This document shows, one piece after another, positions 54,467 through 64,000 of a stretch of 64,000 bases of DNA. A model generated the notes under the pieces. The model saw nothing but the letters and a program-made list of their open reading frames with translations. It did not search any database and was not told the origin of the DNA. Origin of the DNA: Acanthopleura granulata (Eukaryota; Mollusca; Polyplacophora; Chitonida; Chitonidae); assembly GCA_016165875.1 (NCBI GenBank), contig JABBOT010000027.1, forward strand, positions 3,201,939 to 3,265,938, read 5' to 3'. Positions within the stretch are counted from its first letter, which is position 1, and each line of letters begins with the position of its first letter. The position numbers were made by a program, and so were the translations under genes.

Positions 54467-54730
54467 CACTAAGTGCACATATTACATAATGCCAAAAACA
54501 CCTGTTATAAATGGGAATTCCCCACAGATGGGGGATCCGAAATATCCTGGGAAAAACCCAGCCCGCCAAAATAGCCTCCACGTACCTTCACGTGATTGGA
54601 AAAACCTAACCCCGACAGTCCGCCAAAATATAACGTCATATGACGTCACGGTACCTCCAGCCGGGTACCTCCCAGGTTAAAAGATAGGAAAATCCGAAAC
54701 GGGGGCCCGTAGGCCACATAGTATACTACT
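54467..54730 (-). repeat. Right terminal inverted repeat, unit D
   Basis: The tip reads CCACATAGTATACTACT, the exact inverse of the left repeat of unit A, whereas units A and C read GAATACTACT. Internal words CTGGGAAAAACCC and GCCAAAATAGCC are also nearer the left repeat. Followed by TACCGC. Confidence 0.92.
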
Positions 54731-55882
54731 TACCGCAAACATAACAGACTGCTACTTATTGCTACATACGCTTGGAAGAACTCCTATTATCTATTCTAAG
54801 GTACTAGTTATGGGTAGCCTACTGTCTGCTGAATGATGATGCCGCTGCAAACCATTCATTAATTTGCTAAGCAAAAATTCTGAAGTGTAGTTCATTTGAC
54901 TTTCTAATTTACACCGATACGAATATAACTGACAGATATGACTTGGCAGTAGAGTATGTCAGACCTGGGCTAGATGAATGAGCCACCCAGAAAATGATGA
55001 ACTCACGTTTAGGAGGCCAGGGATCAGTGGTCTCAAACTCTTTGCAAAAACTAAAATACGAATTTAATTTACCTCCATGCCACAGGGAAGAGGAGAGCCA
55101 CTAAGCCCCCAACACTCAAAGGAGTTGTATACCCGATAAAATGCAACTGCATCGCATCCTACATCGGAGAAACGGGAAGACCTCTAAGAACCCGAATTAA
55201 AGAACACAAGTCATCTGTCGAAAAATCTGATTCCAAATCCGCCATAAGTGACCACATCCAAGAAAACCCACACCACAACATCAAATGGAACACAATCTGA
55301 ACACTAAACTCTAATCAACCCAACCGGAAAAAGCGTAAACTGCAAGAAGCCATCCAGATTAAGAGATTAAAGCCTAGCCTCAACAGAGATCAAGGGATTT
55401 ACCTTCCATCAGCTTATGACCTATTAATCCTCCAAACTGACCTGGAACCCCATCGAGCCTAATCCCCCTGAATATTGTTGTACATGTTGACACTTGTATC
55501 TCTACTTGCTATATTTAAGAGTGTTGATGTCTTGATTTACTCACTTGATAACGATGTTAGTATCTACGTCCAAACGTCGTGATAATAAACCAAGAAGTTC
55601 TATATCCATACGAAAGACATGTTCTACTCTACGCTTGCCTGTGAAATGGGGACGGATATCTGCGGTATGGAAAAATAGGATGTTGTCAATGCTTAAGAAA
55701 AGGTTTAAGATGTTCTCCAGAGGCGAACATGATTTGGGATTTACCGACAGGATTGAGCACGCAATAACGATCTCAGATAATAGACCATTTAGAGAGGGAT
55801 CTAGACGTGTTGCACCGGCTGACTTGGATGATCTGAGACACCATCTACAAGACCTACACGACAACGGCGTGGTCAAGGAATC
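54731..55882. repeat. Host flank copy 3 (array spacer)
   Basis: 1,152 bp. Penelope GIY-YIG fragment at about 55106-55460, gypsy RT fragment at 55545-55882. The gypsy end reads GTGGTCAAGGAATCGAAA (VVKESK), closer to the usual RT text than VVKNSK in copies 1 and 2. Confidence 0.92.
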
Positions 55883-55885
55883 GAA

Positions 55886-56997
55886 ACCTTACTTAGCTAT
55901 GGGCGGGAAGCTAAACAAACTTGGTTGAAAGGGAGCCGCCTGGTATAAGGATACTTCTGGACAAATGGAGACTAAAACTAATCAAAACGATGGATTTCAC
56001 AAACGAAGGGCCTTGGGTACCGGAAGTCGGTCCATTAATATAATGGGGAGATTACATTGCGACCTGTTTCAACAAGAACGTTATTTGTTAAACAATGTCA
56101 GACCCGGAGCGGGGAGAGCTTTGCAATTATATCAACACCCCGACATGGAGATGGAGACAATGCGCAGGCGGCTGATTACAAGACAGTCCTTGAGGAAGTG
56201 ACGATGTTTATACGGAACACCAAAGTCACCCCAGGTGTTCTGATAGGGCATTTGAAAGCCTTGGAGAAAGCACCAGCCAACTACCCAATTCGTCGCGCAG
56301 TGACGTAGGTATAGGACATACCACAGTGAATGAGCCAAAGCTATTTTTAGGCACTCTTCCCCAGCGTCTCGTCATAGGGTGTGTACAAAACACGACATTT
56401 AACGGACGATGCGATGAAAATCCCTTCTCATTCACCCCCCTCAACATAAACTACGTGGCCTTACACGTGAACGGACGTCAAATACCAGCCAAGCCACTCA
56501 CTCCAAATTTTCCAGCTCATAATTACATCCGTTCTCATATGAACTTATTGGCTGCCACGGGTAAAGTTGGAACAGATGGCGGAAACGATATCACATATAG
56601 TGATTTCCACAATGGGTGCACCCTGTTCGCCTTTGATTTGACTGCTGACCATCACGACGAGCAACAGTTGAACGTCAGTCAGAAGGGTGATCTCGGTTTG
56701 GAAATCCGATTTTCCACACCTCTACTTCAATCTACTACCATCATTTGCTACGCTGAATTTCAAAATATCATTGAGATTGATAAGACTCGCACAGTCTTTT
56801 GTGACTTCGCCTTTGATTTGACTGCTGACCATCACAACGAGCAACAGTTGAACGTCAGTCAGAAGGGTGATCTCGGTTTGGAAATCCGATTTTCCACACC
56901 TCTACTTCAATCTACTACCATCATTTGCTAGGCTGAATTTCAAAATATCATTGAGACTGATAAGACTGGTACAGTCTTGTGTGATTTCACCAATTAA
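55886..56997 (+). pseudogene. Capsid fragment with two 60-aa blocks (unit E)
   Basis: A 16-bp deletion at 56099 (AACAATGTCA|GACCCGG) adds a frameshift to the shared ones. Blocks lie at 56629-56808 and 56809-56988; the second carries a TAG at about 56930, so the C-terminal frame stops 22 codons early. Confidence 0.88.
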
Positions 56998-57074
56998 ACA
57001 AAATCGACATTGATCGCTCCAGGATTTGAATTCCCACCCTCGACCGGGACCTCATAATTTTAACAGATAACCTC

Positions 57075-57573
57075 ATGAACAGCGAACAATTATTATCGAA
57101 CGGATCCTTATACACGTGACTTGGTGCAAGATGTGCTCCCTTGGAATGATTTCCATCCACGAATGCCACATCGACCTGCTATATATATATTAAACACCGA
57201 TCCCTGTACGAAACCTGGTACACATTGGATTGCCCTATACATACATTATGAGGAAACCACACATCACTTGTCTGGAGATTATTTTGACTCTTATGCCCTT
57301 CCGCCCTGGCGTAAGGAGGTAGAGACGTGGCTAAATCGGGGTACGGACCATTAGCAATCGAATCACCGATCCATACAATGCTTAAATACCGCTGTGTGCG
57401 GTCAATATTGTTTGTATTTTGCGCTTCATCGAGCTAGAGGATGAACAATGAACTGTATTACGCAACCATTTAATTCTCCGCCCACAGATTATACCAATGA
57501 TCTATTGATTTATGACTGGGCCGAAAGAATGTTCGGTATCCACCCCCCTTTCTTTGGTGATTACAAAACATAG
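57075..57573 (+). pseudogene. Adenain-like protease (unit E)
   Basis: Same blocks and breaks as the other units, with FDSYALPPW and RKEVETW. Confidence 0.82.
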
Positions 57574-57940
57574 ATGTGCATTTTTGCGAAGATTGTAATA
57601 AATCATAATTGAATGAAATCACCAGATAATCAAAACATTTTTTTTATCTATACCTCCATGTTTATTGTTGTTGTACAAACATATGCTTAGAGCAAGGAAT
57701 ATGTTACTATAGTGTTTCTCACAGAGGATGTATTTTTGCTGATTAGAACAATGCATATATATACATTGATGAGTGTTGTTAAAAAAAAATGACGTTTAAT
57801 TCCAGTTGTCTGTTCTTGTTTATTGAACCAAAAAGTTAATAAAATTGAGATTTCATCAAAATGTTTTTTTGTTTTATTTTTTAATTTTTCCACTTTATTT
57901 ACAAAATAGTCGGAATCTTAGAATATATTTACATATGTAT

Positions 57941-60273
57941 CTAAATATCCAGGTAAATCGTGCTTACCCCATCAGGCAAAATTTTACGTTTAGCATAAAA
58001 ATACGTGAAAGCGTCCTTATGCTGTGTATAGGAACACATTTGATGCCCACGTACACGCATGCCACGATTGACTCCCGCTGCAATTCGTCCTTCCTGGAAC
58101 ACCGAGAGATACAAATCCTTTTGAGCACTGTGACGGTTTACTCCTTTGCAAGAAAATTTTTCGGCATCCCCAGCGTAGCAGTAATATGTTTTTGGAACAT
58201 AAAGCGATAATACCATCCCCACTCCATTCTACTTTAAACAGGCCAGGCGTACGTTTGTCATGTTGATAATAATCTCGACGAGGTAACCAACGGTCACGTT
58301 CAGCCTCGTAAGTTTCTCGTAGCTCAGGTTTAACCAAGGATTCTCAATTAGGGTCCGACCATGCAATGTAAGCAGAATCTGTATCTGTCTCCACGAGTTG
58401 ATAATCACTGGAATGAAAATATTTTGCCAGGAAATCGTACTAGAATTCCAGCATGCGGAGTTTGGCATACTGATATACCATACACCCTATCTGTAAGGGT
58501 AAATTATATGAGATCCGTTTCTTAGTGCACGTGACCTCATAGGTATCATCATCAATTTCCTCCACGTTAATACATGCGTCTAAATTGACTAATTTTCGAG
58601 CTTTCTGTAGCGTGCACACTTTCACATTCACATGGACACGTGATGGTAATGTTGACACAACAGCTTAAAACTAGCTTCACTGATCTCAGTGAGATATGCC
58701 ATCATAGTTTCAATCAAAGTGTGCGGATGACCCGTTGATACAAAACACATCGGTTTGTCATACCCAGGAACGTTACTGTTAACAGACACGCTCATGGGAA
58801 TATGGAGGGCAGTCCATTCTCTGTTTTCACCACTGTTAGCTGCAGAAAGATCTAATTTTTGGAGATATGCCGCAAAATCAAATCAAGCTTTATATGGGAA
58901 ATACCCGTCCTCTTCAGCGACATCAATAATTCCTTCGTCAGCTAACTCCTCGAAAACAGTGGCTTTGTTTTTAAACACAAGCGACATCAATAATTCCTTC
59001 GTCAGCTAACTCCTCGAAAACAGTGGCTTTGCTTTTAAACACACAACTTGGATAGACTCGTTTGATAACTCCATCACAAATCCGTGCATGCCGTTTTAAT
59101 TTGCAGGCCTTGGGAAATGCTTTCTGACAAACCCTGCACAGATAAGAACGAGCGCATAAATTCATATCTTTCACCACGCTAAAATGCTTCTCGTGTAAAT
59201 TAAGAGTCAGAGTAGTAGCGTGTCGCTTGGTAGACAGATAAAGAACCTCAGCGCACACATCTTTATCAACCACTACCAGTTCATACACAAATACGTTTAC
59301 TTTAAATAAATCCTCGAGAAAGGGTAGTTCGCAGAGCGGGACACCTCGAAAATACCTAGCTTCCATACTTTTAGTTTTCAAGTAAATTTTTAAATAACCC
59401 TTAGCTTTAACAGTACAGTATTTGGGATTAGCGTTAATTAGGTGAAACGCTAAGCAGCGGAAGAAACACAAATAATCATCGTAAGCGCCATGTTTGCCAC
59501 TCACCAAGCTGTGCAAGCCTTTGTTATTTCGCACGTGCCCAGGTAAATCTACTTGCGCACCGATAGGGGAGGTATGTGGTTTATGCACATAAAACGCAAC
59601 ATTAGTCACACTGTCCACCACCCATTTGGTATTTGGGCGCTGTTGCCGGGCTGATTCGATAGGGTCGATAGCTGACAAATCAGCAATAAGTGTTTGTAGA
59701 TCTCCATAGGTGTGAATACACCAACATTTTGAGAGTATTCTTGTATTTGTACTCGGATAGAAATAACGCAATTGGTCCGTATCTCGGTGACGTAAAATGA
59801 AACCATAAGCTAGGTTGATTCGGAAAGCTGCAGGTTGATCAAGAAACACCTGTTCCACGTGTGTAGCTAAAGAATACAGTCCCACGATTCGGAAATTATA
59901 CACATCTTGCAAAGGTCGATGGCGATGAAATTGCTGGCGGATGACGTTGGTATATGCCCCGTAATGCTGGATCTGAAGGTAACTCATCATATGAAGGTGT
60001 GATGGGGTCCGAGCGAAATGAATTAGGGTTATTATTGAGGTTAACCTTGCCCTTTACATTACCAACAGAGGCGGTATGAAATTCACCCTGATCATCGACG
60101 TCGCTATCTGGCCCCAGCGGACTAAACACAGCCTCAGGTGAGGCCGGTTGATTGACAGGTGAGGATAATGCAGAGCCCATGGAGCGCTTCGATCTAACAG
60201 CGAACTGAACCCTGCGCTTTGATGCTGAAGCAGTTACACGACCTCCAGTCTGTGAAATGGGCTGCACCTGCAT
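57941..60273 (-). pseudogene. Family B DNA polymerase (unit E), palm region deleted
   Basis: Same layout as unit A: N-terminal zinc-binding part, 64-bp duplication at 58916-59043, palm missing, C-terminal part with motif C. An 11-bp deletion near 59942 splits the N-terminal frame into 60273-59896 and 59990-58971. The zinc-binding block reads FPKACKLKRH rather than FPKECKLKRH. The same splice acceptor precedes the first Met. Confidence 0.88.
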
Positions 60274-60446
60274 AACAAAAAAAGAAAGCCAAAATCATGA
60301 AATCTGACAAATCTAACGTTTCAAGGGAAGCAACTCGTACCGCCATATTCCTACTGTTTTTAATAGCTTGTCGTATGCCCATAAATATAACACACAAAGT
60401 ATATAACTTTTCAGTTTAACCTAGAACACATGTGAGAACGGACGAC

Positions 60447-60632
60447 ATGCCTCTCAAGAAGAAACGAAATCGATCCAGGAAATACAATACATACAAACGA
60501 CGAGCTCGGAGAAAGAAGAAGACTCGGGGAAATAATTCACAGCGAGCTATGCCGCGAAAATTCCGACATCGGAGACTTAGAAATAGCTATGAATCACCTG
60601 GAGATTTCTACCACCGTGTAACCCGTACCTAG
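60447..60632 (+). CDS. Highly basic 61-aa protein (unit E), intact
   Basis: Same protein as at 37131 with Phe to Ser at residue 9 (KKKRNRSRKYN) and a Lys to Arg change in the basic cluster (RRARRKKKTRG). Both keep charge. The hairpin and CGAAAGAG element follow at about 60706-60746. Confidence 0.65.
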   Translation: MPLKKKRNRSRKYNTYKRRARRKKKTRGNNSQRAMPRKFRHRRLRNSYESPGDFYHRVTRT

Positions 60633-60915
60633 TGATTTTTGACAACCCCAACGAGAAACAAAACGGACCAACCAAACCAACCAGCCCAACCCCGACCTGA
60701 CCCTAGACCTTATAAATAAAAGGTCGCCCTATTCTGTCGAAAGAGTCTTTCTAATAGAAAAACCACCACATTATTTTCACAGTTACTCATTTTGTCATTT
60801 ATATGTGTTAAATAATGAATAAATCTTTTGTATTGTGTACATCGTAATTATCCTGTTATATATATATAAACAGATTGTGTTATGTCTGTATTATTAAGTT
60901 TTTATATGTGTGCTG

Positions 60916-60918
<3 letters not shown>

Positions 60919-60962
<44 letters not shown>
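60919..60962. repeat. (TA)n microsatellite (unit E)
   Basis: Counterpart of 37602-37650, slightly shorter. Confidence 0.95.
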
Positions 60963-60969
<7 letters not shown>

Positions 60970-61055
60970 CGGAGTTCACCTAGGCGATATCCCTATGTTA
61001 GTAAAACACAGGGATTGAAAATCCACAGCCGCTGGTATGGTATAGCCCCTCTCAA

Positions 61056-61150
61056 CCAATCAGATGCTTGAAATTTTTTTTGCTCTTTATGACCGTCGCG
61101 CTTTTCCGTTCGCTGTCAAACTTTTACAAACCGTCCAATTCATATAAAAG
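61056..61150 (+). promoter_or_regulatory. Promoter of the 119-aa gene (unit E)
   Basis: CCAAT near 61056, GACCGTCGCGCTTTT at 61091-61105, CCAAT near 61135 and TATAAAAG at 61143. Unchanged from unit A. Confidence 0.72.
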
Positions 61151-61186
61151 GGGAAACTCACTCACTTTGCCACTGCACACGTCAAC

Positions 61187-61546
61187 ATGGGTGCGGAAGA
61201 GCTACAGCGACGTGGGATTGCATACGGGCAAGCCTGTGCACGATATGAAGAGACCATGAAATACGCTATGTATGACTGCATGGGCGAAAACAGAGAGCTG
61301 GAAATCAGCGAAGCTAAAGCGGTGATAAGAGACGCTTGGGAGAGGCTGCTGCAAGCAGCCATAGCAGTATCGGTTGGAATGCGGATAACTCCAAAGCAAT
61401 CACCTAGCCAGCCAGCGCCGCCGACAAAAGCCGGGGCCAGTGTGATGAGGCGAGTCACCCCTGCTACCATAGCCCTCGCTGGAGTGAACCATCCAGTCCA
61501 AAGGCCAAACCAATTTTTCCGAAAGATTCGCTTTTTCGAAATCTGA
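61187..61546 (+). CDS. Accessory 119-aa protein (unit E), intact
   Basis: Identical to the unit A product except Pro for Leu in the linker (SQPAPPTKAG). Start, length and C-terminal FFRKIRFFEI are kept. Confidence 0.7.
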   Translation: MGAEELQRRGIAYGQACARYEETMKYAMYDCMGENRELEISEAKAVIRDAWERLLQAAIAVSVGMRITPKQSPSQPAPPTKAGASVMRRVTPATIALAGVNHPVQRPNQFFRKIRFFEI

Positions 61547-62263
61547 GCACGCTATGTATATTGAATTATGTATGTCTCGTTTTAATGTTTCCGATTTGTC
61601 CGTTTTTTATTTAAAAAACAAAAGGAAAAAAAAAAATCAGCCCACCTAACATGCAGCCCCATGTTAACTGGTTCGCTAGCGATTTTTTTTCTTTACATAT
61701 ATGTACATATTTTTTTATAATTCTGTACATACAAGTAAGCTATTGATAAGCCCTATCTCTCTATATGCAGGCATAATCCTATATACTGTATAAGCAGGGA
61801 AGAGTGAAACATTGTTTTAATATCAGCACAATATACTATAAGGCAAACCGCTAGGCTATAGTGAAACATTGTTTTAATATCAGCACAATGTACTCTAAGG
61901 CGAACCGCTAGGCTATAGTGAAAGGCAAGGATTGAAAATTTCCTAGCACTGCTCAGACATCCCCCACTATCGACCAATCAGAACAGCCGAATTTACCCTC
62001 CCTTCAGCTCGTACCGATAGAGCGTACATCGGCTGTTGTGCTTCTTTAGGGGTGTAAAACACGAATTATCTCCTTACCCCTTTCATGGTTTATATCTGCG
62101 CTGACAAATTATGTGTAGTATCTACTTCTATTTTAAAATTATTAAGATTATATCTAAATAAAAGCTGACATTTAACGCTATACTCTTATATTTCCATCCA
62201 AAAAAGAGACACGGTAAAAACACAAGGCTTGTAAATGCAGAAAGCCCACGGTACCGCTGTGAA

Positions 62264-62335
62264 CCAATGAGAAATGCTGAAATTGCTCTCTCTGACCGTC
62301 GCGCTTTTTTGGCGCGCTGCGCTGCTGCTATATAG
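62264..62335 (+). promoter_or_regulatory. Promoter of the 114-aa gene (unit E)
   Basis: CCAAT near 62264, GACCGTCGCGCTTTT at 62294-62308 with the GGCGCGC extension, and CTATATAG near 62328. Confidence 0.7.
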
Positions 62336-62426
62336 TCCATGAACATTGGTGACAGACGCACAGTCACTCTACTGCACTTCTGCCGGAGCTGATTTCACGA
62401 CAAAAACCCAGAAAAAGAGGAAGATT

Positions 62427-62771
62427 ATGAATTCACTCACGGAGATTATTATTCGACTACGAAACTGCCCCAGCATCGTGGTACGTACAGGCCACCCTGA
62501 AACGGATCGACTAGTGTTATGGCCCTTCCTCCTGAAGAAACGACTGGAACACATTTACACGGAGTATGAAACAGCCTACTTAAAATACATGGAAGCCTTG
62601 AAGCGAGAGGTTATGGTGGGAACAGGACCAGAGTTTGGAAGACTGATCGAGTTACACGCATCAGAGGTGAACGAACTGCAATCCATAATGGAAAAGAATC
62701 GTGCGAGACTTTTACGTGCACAGGTGGAATACAGACATTTGGAAGAACCGCCCAACAACAACAACAACTAA
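62427..62771 (+). CDS. Accessory 114-aa protein (unit E), intact
   Basis: Starts MNSLTEIIIRLRNC; identical in protein to the unit D copy. Followed by the same 3' region with TATATAA and the histone stem-loop. Confidence 0.72.
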   Translation: MNSLTEIIIRLRNCPSIVVRTGHPETDRLVLWPFLLKKRLEHIYTEYETAYLKYMEALKREVMVGTGPEFGRLIELHASEVNELQSIMEKNRARLLRAQVEYRHLEEPPNNNNN

Positions 62772-63087
62772 GTTACTATGTCATTATATAAGACACAAGC
62801 TTCACCAGTTACTAATAATGCCGATATCAAAACCCTCTTCTCTTTAAGGTTACATCTACTGTTATCACTTGTGCCCTTTTATTGACCTTCTAACTGTCAG
62901 CCATCTTGTAATTGTACATTTGTAGTTGTTGTGATATTTATGTCAAATCCTCAGATCCGTCTTCTATGTCTTCTGCTCCGGCGATTCAACAAGAACAACT
63001 AAGTTTCATAACCAACGGCTTCTCCCCATTACGGACTCTCGTTATAATCACGGCTTCTCTTCATCGCCGACTCTCCCTATATCCAAA

Positions 63088-63122
63088 GGCTCTTTTCAGA
63101 GCCACCCATCCTGTCGAAAGGA
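63088..63122 (+). terminator. Histone-type 3' stem-loop (unit E)
   Basis: GGCTCTTTTCAGAGCC at 63088-63103 with ACCCA and CGAAAGGA. Third perfect copy in the window. Confidence 0.88.
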
Positions 63123-63324
63123 CTTTTTCCGAAATATGAGCACTATGGTTTTCCCATGTTTTTTTGCATCTGTTTTTTTTTTGCATGTTTTTTGCATGTT
63201 TTGGCTATTTTGGGGTTATTTTATTTATTTATTAGTTATTTTTTGATTTCATTTTATGTCTTTTTTTGTAATTTATCTGTTTTTTTTTTGTCTACGCCTG
63301 ACATCACCAAATCCGGTGTATTGC

Positions 63325-63392
63325 GCACTAGGACGGACTCTAGTACTCTCAGTGTATTATAATTTGAGAGTACGGGTGTCTAGTCCCAATGC
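63325..63392. repeat. Imperfect inverted repeat, unit E only
   Basis: AGTACTCTCA near 63342 faces TGAGAGTAC near 63364, with GGAC and GTCC words further out. Units A and D have only a degraded left arm at this place (GGTATTCTCA) and lack about 30 bases of the right arm. Confidence 0.6.
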
Positions 63393-63402
63393 GTGGTGGA
63401 CC

Positions 63403-63748
63403 ATGTCAGCACTCCAGACGGATCAAGCAGAAAACCAGAATCTACAGCGACGGGTAGGTAGGTGTCTCATACTTGTAGGTGACTATATGGAAAGTACACT
63501 AAACTCTACCCCGGTACATTGACATTATATTTATAACTGTTTATGCATCGCGGTTGAGTATAGTGTTCCACCCCCGCAACCCCACCTACCTGGAATATCT
63601 ACGCCAATGGATCAATGGGCATATGCCTGCTACACTTTACAGAGACTATGATCGTTCACATTATTTTAACTGTGGCGCTCATAGGAACTGTAGATTGTGC
63701 CGCGCCCTCAACACCGACTACCCCGGAAAAGCTCATACAAATGGATAA
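63403..63748 (+). CDS. Possible two-exon small Cys-containing protein (unit E)
   Basis: Same as in unit A with MSALQTDQ for MSTLQTDQ at the start; exon 2 is unchanged and unbroken. Confidence 0.4.
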
Positions 63749-63974
63749 ATGTTTGTTTGTTTTTTTTCTTTGTTTTTTTTGACTTTGTTATTTTTATATG
63801 TCTGTCTGTCATTGTCGTGACATCACACACCATGATGTCACATAATCAAACAAAGATTAGCCACTAACATTCACTGCCCCTTAACTTATCATATATATAA
63901 ATATAAATAAGACATACTATGCTCTGAAAATATATACTAACAACAGTATAATATATATATATATATATACTCAC

Positions 63975-64000
63975 CATTCTTTCTCCATCCATATAACTCT
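63975..64000 (-). CDS. C2H2 zinc-finger exon, cut by window end (unit E)
   Basis: The splice-donor end of the exon (ATAACTCTC...ERM side) is present, preceded by a short TA run at 63953-63968. The fingers and right terminal repeat lie beyond the window. Confidence 0.7.

Larger units (their letters stand above)
48963..54730. mobile_element. Polinton unit D, partial (5.77 kb)
   Basis: Runs from the capsid junction to a complete right repeat. It has three internal deletions relative to unit A: near 51600 (about 0.7 kb of polymerase), near 51924 (about 1.0 kb, removing the polymerase N-terminus) and near 52035 (about 1.4 kb, removing most of the basic-protein gene and all of the 119-aa gene). 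The 114-aa gene, histone stem-loop, small Cys gene and zinc-finger exon remain. Confidence 0.92.
55883..64000. mobile_element. Polinton unit E, nearly complete right half, cut by the window end
   Basis: The longest array copy. It keeps capsid, protease, polymerase, basic protein, 119-aa, 114-aa, histone stem-loop and small Cys gene, and reaches the zinc-finger exon at 63975-64000. Only small deletions are seen (16 bp at 56099, 11 bp near 59942). It shares the extra C near the capsid junction with unit A. Confidence 0.92.

Noticed and set aside
41238..64000. Independent Polinton insertions in tandem
   Set aside because: The spacers are the same host flank with the same TACCGC, and the copies share one internal left breakpoint and no left terminal repeat; duplication explains this, separate insertion does not.

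Overview
This window is invertebrate genomic DNA, probably from a mollusc. It is AT-rich, genes carry GT-AG introns, and it holds tRNA-derived SINE-like repeats whose tail (TATTTTTGAGTATGGCGTAA-type) I associate with bivalve and gastropod genomes. It also has a PIF/Harbinger transposon, Penelope and Ty3/gypsy retroelement fragments, and a Polinton/Maverick element. The species cannot be named from the sequence.

Positions 1-26,730 are host DNA with few genes. A nearly complete PIF/Harbinger element lies at 4,501-9,889, with perfect 46-bp terminal inverted repeats and a TAA target duplication. It carries a three-exon DDE transposase on the minus strand (one nonsense codon just before the catalytic Glu) and a MADF/BESS DNA-binding partner gene on the plus strand. 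A three-exon, phase-consistent host gene on the minus strand (24,400 to 19,898) encodes an OARD1/TARG1-like macrodomain ADP-ribose hydrolase. Much of the rest is minisatellite, SINE pieces, a MITE and unassigned sequence.

Positions 26,737-41,237 are a full-length 14.5-kb Polinton (unit A). It has roughly 265-bp terminal inverted repeats and a 6-bp target duplication (TACCGC). Plus-strand order is a small membrane protein, retroviral-type integrase with chromodomain, a second small membrane protein, packaging ATPase, a small conserved basic protein, an N-terminally conserved structural protein, minor capsid protein, pVI-like protein, double-jelly-roll major capsid protein and adenain-like protease. 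A protein-primed family B DNA polymerase converges on the minus strand. All core genes carry frameshifts, stops or deletions. An accessory module to the right (37,100-40,900) has short intact genes with CCAAT/TATA promoters, a consensus replication-dependent histone mRNA 3' stem-loop, and a C2H2 zinc-finger exon.

From 41,238 to the window end lies a head-to-tail array of partial copies (units B-E). Each starts at the same point inside the capsid gene, and units C and D run to the right terminal repeat (E runs off the window). The copies are separated by about 1.15 kb of the host flank (Penelope GIY-YIG and gypsy RT fragments) and each has its own internal deletions. The first three right ends share the TACCGC duplication and the same flank, so the array arose by duplicating one inserted element plus flank, not by repeated insertion. 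The copies lack the left half (integrase, ATPase, left repeat). The capsid gene end is expanded by in-frame 60-residue duplications in units C, D and E.

The most notable signals are the histone-type 3' end and shared histone-like promoter module in the accessory region, which suggest S-phase-linked expression; the element-plus-flank array; and the contrast between broken core genes and intact accessory genes. Misassembly of the array cannot be excluded from sequence alone.
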